Below are positions 11,625-22,708 of a stretch of 64,000 nt of DNA, piece by piece. Within the stretch, counting starts at the first letter, position 1; the number at the start of each line of letters is the position of its first letter. A program made the position numbers and the translations under genes. The notes under the pieces are model-generated. The model was not told the origin of the DNA. It worked only from the letters and a program-made list of their open reading frames with translations, and made no database searches. The stretch comes from Chrysoperla carnea (taxonomy: Eukaryota; Arthropoda; Insecta; Neuroptera; Chrysopidae): the NCBI RefSeq assembly GCF_905475395.1, contig NC_058337.1, positions 135,429,960 through 135,493,959 of the forward strand. Reading direction: 5' to 3'.

Positions 11625-12053
11625 CACATAATACATACTATAAAATTTACGCCTAATTTATGCCCTCATGAGTAAACAGTGATGTTTACGAAAAAATGTG
11701 TCAAACAAAAGTTTTTACCTTTGAACTTTTGTTCTATATCTAACGGTTTACAAGATGGGTCCTAAGGACCCAGGGCCCTGGGCCCAATTGACCTATGTTG
11801 CTCATTTACGAACTCGACCTCACTTTTTACGTAGTGAGTACGCTATAAAAATTTCAGCTTGATATCTCTTTTCGTTTTTGAGTTATCGTGTTGACAGACA
11901 GACGGACAAACGGACAGACAACCGGAAATGGACTAATTAGGTGATTATAGGAACACTATACCAATATTTTTTTTGAAGCATCAATATTTTTAAGCGTTAC
12001 AAACTTGGGACTAAACTTAGTATACCATAGTATATTTCATATACATGGTATAA
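11625..12053 (-). repeat. Repeat B, truncated reversed copy
   Basis: Lacks the hairpin end and starts in the region just before AAATTTACGCCTAATTTATG. It ends at TATACATGGTATAATGG, followed by a second short terminal fragment to about 12105. Confidence 0.7.
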
Positions 12054-12743
12054 TGGGACTAAACTTGGTATACCTTGCATATTACATATATACATAGTAT
12101 AATAATAAAGATTATTATTTATTTGTTTATTTAATACGTCTTATTAGCAAAAGCGAAATTTTTGAAAAGGTTGGTGTTTGAGTTAAGAAGCCATTTAGTC
12201 TTACCACTTTTTAAGAGACCATGAAATTTTTCCATGAGATCTCCCACGAAATTTTTATCTAAGGGTAGTGTCAGAAAACTCAATCAGTAAATAAAAAGTC
12301 TTGCGCAGAGGAATTTGAAAAAGTACAACTTATTTACTACTCTCGTCGATACCCACCGGGATCAAGGATTGTGTCCTATTAAAAATGTCACCCGCGTAAA
12401 CGAGCAATGATTTGCTTGGGATTTTATGAAGTATTTTTCCAATCAATAAAACAAATACAGTTTATGTTTAAAATAAAATATTTATTTTTAACAAAACATA
12501 ATTTACAATTAAAAATTTTTTCTGTACACTCGAATGAAATAAAAATGCACAAGTGAAAATTGATTTTTAATATTCGTATTTTGATATTTCATATTAATTT
12601 ATGAAATATCAGTGTTTTGTGTTCTCAAATGCATCTTTTCAAAGTTTTATTAATATAGATTTTGGGAAGGCTATGAAGTAAAGATTCATTTTTTTTTTAA
12701 ATTTAAGTGTACATAAAAATTTCATTTACAATCAAAGTAAAAT

Positions 12744-14092
12744 TTATTTTTGACTAGCAGCATATTGTTTTCTACATTCTGGTTCATATACACCAGTTGG
12801 ATCGTATAATTTTCGAAGACGATCTAATCCATCTGGTAAAGCTGTTGCCAAATGTCGGTATACTTTACTAAATTCCTCTTTTTGTTTTGGATTACATTTT
12901 GCACAGCATGTTGCTACAGCTTCACCTATGTTTTCTGAAAAAAAATAATACAAAAATTTTTCTTATGAGTACTCTGATTTGAAAACCCTTCGCGTTTTAA
13001 CAAATTCCAAATCTTAGAACGATTTGGAATTTTTTTTAATTAAAAAAAAACTTATTTTAGACCAGGAGAGTCCAATAGATGTTTTTCTATGAATATTAAG
13101 GTTGATCGGTTTTGAGGGATAAGTCGTTATAAAATAATCCTCATTTTTATAGAAATTAAAAATATTAATCTGTGAATTAATTTTTTTAAATTTAATCGGA
13201 TTTATGTAATTGTTGAATAACTAAAAATAATAAATAAGCGTGTTTTGTATTTTTCAAGTGTGACGGTCGAAAGTTTTCGTGAATTTTTTTATCTTTTGTC
13301 GTGGAATTCAACATTTGATATTCAGAACATGTTAAAATTTCCACTTTACTAACATGAAAACCATTTGTCAATTATTTTAAACGTAGCAATTAATAACATA
13401 TCAAAAATTCAGATTTTTATCGATAGATTGCCTTAATGTTCGATCAACCTTAACTTTTCTAGAAAACGTCTGTAATAAATATTCAAAAATAGAAAACTTT
13501 TACTGAAATCAAAAATGCAATCGGAAATAAAATCAAATTTTTGACCGCGTATAAAATAAAATTTTTTAAAGTGGTAATTCCGAGTTACAAAGAAAATGTC
13601 CCAAACAAAAGTCGTTAGTTTATAACTATTTTTGCGTTCAAAAACGAATATGTATTGTGTTTAAAATTTCTTTCCACGAGTTAGGGCTTAAAGATATTTG
13701 AGGGAATATCAATGGGTTTTGCATGTTCAACTTTTCTATGCTACGTCCGTAAAAATAGAAAATCCGTAAAACTGGAAATAAAATAAATTATTTTACCGAA
13801 TTTTCTTTCCTCATTTAAAAAATAGAAAAGTTATTGAGTATTTTTCATTTTAGAGGTACTAAATTGTAAGTACCCCGAAACATGTATTTTTACCACTTGT
13901 ATATTAGATATACTTACTTTTGATTTGTTCACCTTCTGGCGAACATGGTCTAGTATTATCAAGACATGAAATATAATTTTTAAATAGATCAAGATTTTTA
14001 ATAGCTTCATCGATATTCAAACCAGTTGATGGATATCCATCTTGAGCGTAAACAATGGTAGCTAATGCAACAATCACAATTAACAATTTCAT
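12744..14092 (-). CDS. Six-Cys chemosensory protein G3
   Basis: Exon 1 is 14092-13918, exon 2 is 12934-12744, with a 983-bp intron and 121 residues. Signal peptide 1-16. Exon 1 differs from G2 by only a few residues (AIKNLDLF, N-T-R-P-C-S). Cysteines are at 43, 50, 68, 69, 72 and 112. The C-terminal tail is four residues longer than in G1 and G2 (C-R-K-Q-Y-A-A-S-Q-K). The intron holds a ~350-bp MITE-like element (13096-13453), which explains most of the extra length over G2. Downstream of the stop the gene shares flank with G2, in inverted orientation. The codon split by the intron is AAA here but AAT in G1 and G2. Confidence 0.92.
13096..13453. mobile_element. MITE-like repeat E in the G3 intron
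   Basis: Begins TTAAGGTTGATCGG and ends CGATCAACCTTAA. The inverted ends are flanked by, or include, TTAA. An inverted relative lies in the G13 intron at about 48928-49270, sharing TTTCGTGAATTTTTTTATC and the GACGGTCGAAA region. It is non-coding. TTAA ends hint at a piggyBac-type target site, but no family TIR is recognised. Confidence 0.6.
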
Positions 14093-14196
14093 TGTGATAA
14101 AATTAATAATTTATATTTTTTTGCAAAAAAAAAAGAAGCTAATTAACTATTAATTAACACATCGGAGTGTATAAACAATTATTTTGTTAAAACATC

Positions 14197-14205
14197 TTTT
14201 ATATA
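14197..14205 (-). promoter_or_regulatory. TATA box of G3
   Basis: TATATAAAA on the minus strand, about 105 bp upstream of the ATG. Confidence 0.72.
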
Positions 14206-16154
14206 CTGAAAAATTAGAATTTATAATTTTTTAATTAAATTATCTAATTAAATAACTTACATTTCCATTATTCTTAGGTAAAATGGAAGAATACAAAATT
14301 TTTTTTATAAATTCATTTAAGGTAGTTTCACTTAGCGAGCTGAATTTATGAAAACTACGCACACTTAAGATTCAGGTCTAGATACTGAACCGGCTAACGG
14401 AATATATGCTAGCGAAAAATCGTTTTAAGAAAAGTTTCAATGTACCTAAATATATCCGAAAAGGGTCTTTTGAGTTAAAAAAAAATTGATTTTTATATAA
14501 ATTTTTGATAAAAAGAAAACGGTGTTTGGAAGTGAAAACTTCTAAAGGCGTGTTAGAAGATTTTTGGTAAGGTAAAATCCTATAGATTCGCGTCATAAAT
14601 GCTATATCATCATCACCATCATCAAGATATTTTTGTTAAGTATTTGAATATCTATACTCATAATATTTCGAGGTACAGTGGCCTAGTGGCAAAGTGGAAT
14701 CCGATACTGGAAGCAAGCGTTAAGAATCTTAAAACTTTTTTTCTCTAAAATCATAAATTATTTCATTTATCACGTATTTACAACAAATCTATTTATAGTT
14801 AAAAGTTTTCAATTTTGTCGGCAATCCTCATTATGAGAGAATTTTGAGTAATTTTGACATTTGGGATGCAAAAAGATTTTAAACCCGTAAATATTCTGGC
14901 GGAATCCTCTTTCCTAATTTGTTCAGATTCGTATATTGGTTTATTCTTTAACAAAAACAAAACCCAGCGATTGATAGTAAACTATTTTATTCTTATACAA
15001 AAAGATATTTCGTTCCGTTGATTACTCGCAAACTACCTTAATGGTTTTTAAATGCAAGTACCATTGTACACGAATTTACTGTTTGACCCTGTTTAATTCC
15101 GTTTCTTGCATGCAAGATAATTATTCGGAAGGTTAATTTACTTAAAATGACAAATTGCATCCATATCCTGTATATCTTGTAATATGACCTATTTTGCAAA
15201 AAAACTTTAAGTGAAATAAGCACCGAGTAGAAAGTATAAAAATAAGAATAAACTTAAAAATTGAAACAAAGTTTTTTCCTGAATCATCTGTGGATAAAAG
15301 TCTCAATTTCTCGATTATTCCAATATTGAACGACACAATTTTTCAATAATATACCGAAAATTAGGTAAATTTTTTGTACGTTTAAATTTCCGTATCAAAA
15401 ATTTTGAGTTGAATGCCACTGTGCACCAAGACTTAATTCCAACTCGTTGCCCCAATTAGGAGGGAGATTTAATACCTCAAAATTGAAATAAATTCGAAAA
15501 TTGAAATATATTCTGCTTCTTTAATACGAAAATGGCCATATCTTTGAACTAATTTTCGGCCTCCCTAAAATTTTTCGCCTTCCCTTCAATTCGGGGGAAA
15601 TACTCATCTCTAAAATTTTTCCAAAATTCAAGATTTTTATGAAGGGGAGCTTACGAACTTTGGTAGAAAATAGCATTGCCAAATATCTGGTCATTTTACC
15701 CGATGAATCCATGTCAAACTAGCCTCCCCATATTTATTCCTATTTGGAGGCTTTATATCCCTCTAATTGGGGTTGCAATATCCAACATTGGTGAAAAAGG
15801 CAAATAAAACGATTTAGTTATGACTTTTGTTGATAAATATAACTGGTCTTAATACCTCAATGTAATCTTCTTGCACGATATTTATTCATACTCTATGACT
15901 AAGTTACACTCTAAGACTATTACATTTCAATATAACAAGTTGCCTACACAATAATATAATACTAAATAATTACAGATAATTGGAATTCAATATGGATTGC
16001 ATTTTGTTGACAAATTGGCCTTATTTTCGAATAAAATTGTATTTAATTGGGAAAAAAATTACTAAGAAAATTATTTAGTTTTAAAGAAACAGTTTATTAA
16101 AGAAAATAAAGTTGGTACATTTCAATAGATATTTGTTTAGATATCATAAATCAT
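14206..16154. other. Spacer between G3 and G4
   Basis: No gene. 14330-14490 is the shared upstream flank of G1/G3. 15020-16140 matches 3180-4130 downstream of the relic at 4.2 kb, so the interval is the second copy of the two-gene block. A short stretch at 14640-14700 has no recognisable match. Confidence 0.55.
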
Positions 16155-17465
16155 TTAATTTCCTTCAAATTGTGATTTACATTTCTGTTCATGTTCGCCA
16201 GTTGGATCGTATTGTTGTTTAAGTTCAGCAAGTAATTCTGGTTTGTTGGTTTCTAAATGTTTGTAAATTTTTCGGAAAATCTCCTTTTGTTTATCGGTAC
16301 ATTTTGCACAACAATTATCAAGAGCTTCTTTGCTGTGTTCTGGAAAATAAAAATTAAATTTTTAATTTAGAAATTTCATTTTAGAAAATCTGCTTTTTTT
16401 TATCTACAGCAAAAATTTGTAAACCGTACAGTTTTGGCAAACACGGACTGAAAAGTCTTTATCCAAAATTGTTTTTTCGTATAATAGTTTCTGTGAAATC
16501 TAGACACTCTTTGAAAAAAATTTTTCCAATAAATCCAATAAAAGTGGTTTGTTTTTCTATAAGATTAATTGAATGAACAAACGCAGAAAATCTTTTTATA
16601 CCATGTGTATGAAATATACTAAGGTTAGTCCCAAGATTGTAACGCTTAAAAATATTGATGCTGCGAACAAAATTCTAGTACAGGTGTTCATAAAATCACC
16701 TACTTAGTCCATTTCCGATTGTCTGTCTGTCTGTCTGTCCGTCTGTCATCACGATTACTCAATAACGAAAAGAGATATCAAGCTGAAATTTTTATGGCGT
16801 GCTTAGGACGTAAAAAGTGAGGTTGAGTTCGTAAATGAGCAACATAGGTCAATTGGGTCTTGGGCCCGTAGGATCCATCTTGTAAACCGTTAGGGATAGA
16901 ACAAAAGTTTAAATATAAAAAATGTTCCTTATAAATTAATAAACAACTTTTGTATTAAACTTTTTTTCGTAAACATCACTGTTTCGCAAAAAAAAGAGCG
17001 CAAATTGTATAGTATGTATTATATGGGAATATCAGTTATATATGTGGGACATGTATGTATTTGTAATGTGACAGAGTAATCAACACTGTCTATATATGGT
17101 ATTTCAACAATTAACTCAGTTAATTGTTTGTTTTCACTTGCTTCGATTAAATTTATTGTATAATCTTATGTTCCAAGCTTATGTTAACTTAAAGAAGACA
17201 CCTTGTATAGTTACCTCTTGAAAGTTATCAGTGAAATTATCGCAAAAAAGAAATCTTTGTACTCACTTTTTAATTCTTCACCGTCTGGAGTACATTTTCC
17301 TTTTCCAGCAACACAATCCATATAATTCTTCAATAAACGGTCGTTTTTAAGAATAGAATCAACGTCGATATTATCGAATTTACTAGAATATTTTTCTTCA
17401 TCAGCATAAACCACAATTGCAGCCAAAGCCACAATTACAAACACAGCAAGTGTTATAGATTTCAT
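16155..17465 (-). CDS. Six-Cys chemosensory protein G4
   Basis: Exon 1 is 17465-17267 (GTGAGT donor), exon 2 is 16339-16155 (TTCCAG acceptor), with a 927-bp intron and 127 residues. The signal peptide is longer than in the other genes (1-21, ends VVYA), followed by DEEKYSSKFDNIDVDSILKN, which is close to the classical CSP N-terminal motif. Cysteines are at 51, 58, 76, 77, 80 and 120. Exon 2 reads N-C-C-A-K-C then K-Q-K-E-I-F-R-K and ends G-E-H-E-Q-K-C-K-S-Q-F-E-G-N. Its exon 2 is closest to the relic at 4.2 kb and to the G1-G3 group. A repeat-B copy (16597-17139) accounts for most of the intron. Confidence 0.92.
16597..17139 (+). repeat. Repeat B inside the G4 intron
   Basis: From TATACCATGTGTATGAAAT to TTAATTGTTTGTTTTCACTT, antisense to G4. 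It is slightly shorter than the 5084 copy and has lost part of the central block. Confidence 0.75.
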
Positions 17466-17539
17466 TTTTGGATTATTATTTTTGATTCACTTACGAAACA
17501 ATTGAAATGTTTTTGATACCATCCAATATTTGGTAACCA

Positions 17540-17547
17540 TATTTATA
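17540..17547 (-). promoter_or_regulatory. TATA box of G4
   Basis: TATAAATA on the minus strand, about 75 bp before the ATG. A TGATGACG motif sits at 17583-17590, about 36 bp further upstream. Confidence 0.68.
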
Positions 17548-18469
17548 CCCCTAAAAATCTTAAAATATAATTAGATATAATTTGATGACGCTCGTGTTAT
17601 TATTATTTTTAGCGGAATATTTTTTTATATGGGCAATTTTTAGTTAGATATTTGTTATTATATTTTTTTTATATAATAATTTAACAATAATAAACTTTTG
17701 TAATTGATCTTTATAATAATCAAAATTAGGGTGAAATAGTTTAAAGAGCCTGAAATTAGAAAACGGAAACAAAAGACCTCGCACAAATTAGATGTAATAT
17801 GCATTTCTGTCAAATTTTTTCAAATTTTGGGATATGATAGTTTAGGTCATTCTTAAGAAAAGTCACAAGTAATGAAAATGATAGGATTTCATGATATATA
17901 AATTAAAGTTTGAAAATGTACTTATTTGTATAATTTATGCCTATGTGTGTATAGGCAAATACATATACGTATAACTACATGCATACGTGTGTTTTTTAAT
18001 TTAAGGGTGTGGTTTTTTAATTCTGTGTTTTTTTGAAGAATATGTTACGAAATTCAAAGAAGAAGCAGTTTTATATGTTCAGTGGATCAATAATATATAG
18101 TGTTAAGATCAATATTTTCAGCTACATATATACGTACATGATTTTTGACAATTAAATTACAATAATTTTTTATACAAATAAGTACATTTTCCAACTTTAA
18201 TTTAGCGATAACTTGAAATCCTGCCATTTTCATGACTTGTGACCACGTGAACTTTCATTCAGAATGACTTAAAGTATCATTTTCCAAAATTTGAAAAAGT
18301 TTGACCGAAATACAGATTACATCTAATTTGTGCGAGGTAGTTTAACGGGAAACAAAAATTACAAACTGAAAAAACGTCAGTATATCGTATTTTGAAGGTT
18401 GTTAGTCCCTAATTTAAAGTCGACTATAAATTCGAATTCTACTTTACCTAAGGAGTCTTTTTAGTTCAA

Positions 18470-18770
18470 AAGCTCAGGTGAGGAATTCTTACTGAACGTG
18501 CTGAAAAGTGAAGTTAGTTTTTAAAAACCTTTACAAGTATGCAAGACATGAACGTTTGAAATTCCTAATTAAATAAAAGGAAGATATCCACTAGTGACGT
18601 CATACGTGAGTATCGTCATAAAGATTATATATAAAACTTTGTTTTGCTAAAAGCAGATGGACAACCTTTAAATGCAATCTTTGATTGCTTATAACGTCTT
18701 CGTTTTTAATCAATTTTAATTTCAATGTCAAATTTTGTCATGATATCAAGTCTAGTTTTACATTTTTATG
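18470..18770 (-). repeat. Dispersed repeat A, copy 2 (reversed)
   Basis: Matches 3300-3595 in reverse, including GTGACGTCAT, AAAGTGAAGTTAG and CAAATTTTGTCATGATATCA. Confidence 0.6.
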
Positions 18771-19770
18771 GGTAAATAGGTCAATTCGCTATAAGAATTA
18801 TCCCTTATTTTTGTATTATTTAATTTGTTTAGAATAAATACACTCGAAAAATGATAAATTAAAATATATTTCAGCGCGTTGCTTAACGCGCGTAATAACA
18901 CTCATTACATTCTAAAAACAGCAAATTGAGTAACATGAAAAAGCTAACACGGAATTTTTTGTTTTATTATATGGTCCAAGAATCGCTATCCAATTTTAGA
19001 TAGGTACCTGAGTATATTAAATACAATTTTAGGCGTGTTTTCTTCGAAATATGGTTTTACAAAACATTTGTCACGATTCTGAAAAAAAATTTGACATATA
19101 GACTTAAATCTTTGTGCAACTTGTGGAAAATAACTAGAATCAGTCCCCAAATATTCAAAATCTGTCAAAAAAATAAATTATTTTATTGCCAAAATATCGA
19201 TTTTTGGTTTAAAAAACTGAAAAAAGGATTAAAATGCCATATGAAGCGAAAACATCAGCTTTGGTTGAATAATAAACTTTCGTGTAAGTTCATTGCAACG
19301 TTTTATATTAGAAGAATATTTTTTTGTGATCAATATATTTTTTTTTTTTTTGGACAGTGATTGGTTTCTTAGTAATCATTAATATTCGTATGTACTAATA
19401 ATTATTGGTTTACTCAAACAATTGTTTTCAAGAATAGAGCATAAATTAATGGAATAATTTGGACTTAAGTCAAGTGCAAATATATTGACGATTTCTTAAT
19501 TTCAATGTAAAAATAATTAAAAAAAATTCCTAATTACCCATAAAATTTTATTACTTAAAATATTACAAAATATGTTTTTGCAAAAATTACTCTAAAAATA
19601 TATACTCAATGAATGAAAAAAGTAATTTTATTGCCACAATGCATTGCTAATAGTTATAAATTTGGTGATACATCCCACTTGGGCGAAGGTAGATTTTCTC
19701 ATATTACCACTGTTAATATAGAAATAGTTACAAAACAAATTTGAAAAAGAAAAACAATTCTCATTCTTGA

Positions 19771-20000
19771 ACCTGAGTTTTTACGCCGTGAGCATGCTAT
19801 AAAAATTTCAGCTTGATATATCTTTTCGTTTTAAAGTTATCGTGTTTACGAACAGTCGGACAGCATACCGGAAATGAACTAAATAGGTGATTTTATAAAC
19901 ATCTATACCAAAATTTTGTTCGTAGCATTAATATTTGGAAGCGTTACAAACATGGGACTTAACTTGGTATACCATGATATTTTTCATATATACATGGTAT
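19771..20000 (-). repeat. Repeat B fragment
   Basis: Only the half near the ACCATG end remains: TTTTTACGCCGTGAGCATGC, a reduced GGACAG tract, GCGTTACAAACATGGGACTT and ATATACATGGTATTAAA. Confidence 0.65.
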
Positions 20001-21757
20001 TAAAATGAAAATGCCGTACTGCATAAACCATAAATTCAGAAGATGGAAACAAATGTAGTTATGAATCTGAAATCCTTGAAATATAACGAGCAGTCGAACA
20101 CTTTCAGGCATTTTTTTAGTTTCTAGAACTTATAAACTTCCACTTACTAATAACATATAAAACGTATGTAGAAAAGTATAAAAACATAAAATTTTTAAAA
20201 TTTAATAAATTATCTTGGGCTTTAACTCCCTAAAATTGAGAAAAATGGTTAATTAAGTTTTATTGAATTTTCATTGAATTCCGAGCATCTCTGAAAAAAT
20301 TTAAAAAGAAAATTTACGTTTCAAAAAGAATGTCGAATAAAACACTTATAAACACCAAAAATCCTAAAAATCACATCGAATAATGTTTCTATAAGAATAA
20401 AATCTTCTAATAAAAGCTTTTTCGAGAAAAATTACAAAAACTTAAAAACTAATTTTTAATTGATTTATATTTCTTAAATGTGTTTCTTGCGGGTTAACAT
20501 AAATCAAAATTAAGGTCTTAAAATGACGACGTTTTAGGCATAAACTATTTTTCTACCTCGAAACTATATTTGAAGTGTTTATTGGTTAAGAAGTAATTTA
20601 AAACTAAAATATTTCTAAAATTCATTATGGTCTAGCAAAGCACGCATTTTCATAATTTGATACATCCGTATACTAAGGTATATTAAAGTTAAATTTAATT
20701 AAAATGACTCAAATTTTAATTAAATTTTAATAAATTAACATTAATCGCTTGAACTTTGAATTTTAACTTTATATTTTATAGTCCAAGAACCGAGGAATTC
20801 TTCATCATAATATGTGTATTTTTAACGAATAAATCTTTATGTTTTTAAGTATTCTAAAGTTGAAAAATTGATTTTTTCTTATGAAGATGTATTAATGAGT
20901 TTCTCTGGAAAATCTTAATCCAAAAACTAATTTCAATTTGTAACGGAAAAACGGCAAAAAAACTTGGACTTGGAATAACAAAAAATTTCGCCGTTTTAGA
21001 AGCTGTAACTATAGTAGCGATCACAAGTTTTGTATTATTTTTTTTTTAATTTCTAAGTTGTAATTCTGTAAGAATGTTTCTAATCCCCAATAAAAAAATT
21101 CCGAATTATTAATGCGAAATCAATTGGAAAGAATCTAAATTCAATGAGATCTTTTTGATTGAAACGCGAAATTTCTTATTCATTAATAGAGCTTTTTTAT
21201 TAGGGATATAAACTACAATACTCTTCCTGAAAAAGAAAGAAAATTGTGCCACCCTTGAGGGTTTTCTCGGCTTTTTTGAAAAAGGACAGATATTAAACTT
21301 CTATAACACGAACAATTTCCATTTTCCTTACAAAATCAGGTGCTTATTTCAATTATTTTGCATTTTAAAATTCTAACGCTTTTCATTTTTCGATAGTAGT
21401 TTCGATTTTATGGGAATAGGTACCTAGTTTTTGGACCAAGCCTAGAAAGTAAAAAATTAAAAATTTGATCTAAAAATGTCATAAATTCAACAGTATTTTG
21501 TATTTAGCCAATAAAATCTATGATAATTCCACGTCCAAAAGGAGCAGCTACTTTTTTATGCCTGGGTATATGCCCATGATAGATTTTATCGTAGAATTCA
21601 TTTAGTTTTTTAGACTGAGGAAGTTTTGTTTTATAATTGCTTCTCGTACTATTTTACTAATTTTATTCTATTTCAATAATTAAAAAAGAATTTTGGAGAA
21701 TTATGTTAAAAAATGGAAGTATTTAATTAAATCATTCGCACATAGTTAACAATTAAG

Positions 21758-21765
21758 TATATAAA
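21758..21765 (+). promoter_or_regulatory. TATA box of G5
   Basis: TATATAAA, 94 bp before the ATG. The surrounding ~110 bp is almost identical to the G6 promoter. Confidence 0.75.
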
Positions 21766-21851
21766 GATCCTTAAAAATTAGATTTCGTTAGTTCCAACTT
21801 GAAATCTTTTATTTACAGTTCGTGAATTTACAATAATTGTTAGAAATCAAA

Positions 21852-22708
21852 ATGAAATACTCAGTAGTGTTTGTTTTTGTAGCATTAGCTACCATTGTTT
21901 ACGCATTGCCAAAACCTGATACGTATTCAACAAAATACGATAATATCGATCTTGATTCAATTTTAAACAATGATCGTTTATTGGAGAATTATATTGCATG
22001 TATTGAAGGATCTGGAAAATGTACAGCGGAAGGTGAAGAATTAAAAAGTATGTATTTTAATTTGAGAATTTATTATATCAATTAATTTCTAACTATTAGA
22101 ACTATTACCAGAACGACGCAACGCTAGTTAATTAAGCCAATATAGTAAACCAATATTCCATGGTACACAACTTTGGTTACCTATATTTCTTCTAGCTTAG
22201 AGGGATAAAGTGGGGCAAAAAAGAAGAAGGATGAATTGCAAAACAGTCATGCAATTATAATTTATATTGCTTAAAGGGCATAAATAATTACTTTAAAAAT
22301 TTTGCTTAAAATGGTTTGAAAACCAGCAATTTTTGTAGCGCGCGTTTTGGGAACGCGCACTAGTAAAAGCAGTGAATGCAATCGCTCTCAGATGTTAGGC
22401 GTACATCATCTCCACCTAATTTCAATAAGAAAAGAAATATTCAAAATCCAGCCATATCAAAACCAGCTTTTTTTTTGCATATTATTTTTTTGCATACTAT
22501 TTGCATATAGATTTGTTCATAATTTTTTTTTATTTCAGAAAATTTTAAAGATGGACTAGAAACTTGCTGTTCTAAATGTTCAGAAAAACAAAAGGAAGGA
22601 GCCGAAAAAGTTATTAAACATTTTGAAACGAAGAGAGCAGATAAATTGAAGGAATTGAAAGCAAAATATGATCCAAGTGGAGAATATGAAAAGAAATGTA
22701 AACAATAA
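21852..22708 (+). CDS. Six-Cys chemosensory protein G5
   Basis: Exon 1 is 21852-22047, exon 2 is 22539-22708, with a 491-bp intron and 121 residues. I prefer the ATG at 21852 over an in-frame ATG 15 nt upstream, because M-K-Y-S-V-V-F matches the start of the other genes and gives an 18-residue signal peptide ending VYA. The mature chain starts LPKPDTYSTKYDNIDLDSIL. Cysteines are at 50, 57, 75, 76, 79 and 119. The chain ends two residues after the last Cys (C-K-Q). Exon 1 encodes the same residues as G6; exon 2 differs in a few (V-I-K-H-F-E-T-K-R-A here). It is a direct tandem duplicate of G6, 4 kb away. Confidence 0.94.

Larger units (their letters stand above)
9999..12743. other. Repeat-filled spacer between G2 and G3
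   Basis: No gene. About 10060-10140 and 12340-12450 are inverted copies of the common 3' flank of G2 and G3. Between them lie repeat-B pieces (10585-10660, 10764-11404, 11625-12053 and an end fragment to about 12105), all reversed, and repeat-C pieces (10670-10745; 11408-11595). The segment 10670-10745 is the inverse of 11475-11545. Confidence 0.65.
17548..21757. other. Long spacer between G4 and G5
   Basis: No gene. 17770-18340 has inverted pieces: CGCACAAATTAGATGTAA near 17780 pairs with TTACATCTAATTTGTGCG near 18318-18336, suggesting a ~560-bp element with inverted ends. 18470-18770 is repeat A (reversed). 19771-20000 is a repeat-B fragment. 20640-21757 is the upstream half of a block duplicated at 24530-25747. 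The rest is unremarkable AT-rich DNA. Confidence 0.55.
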
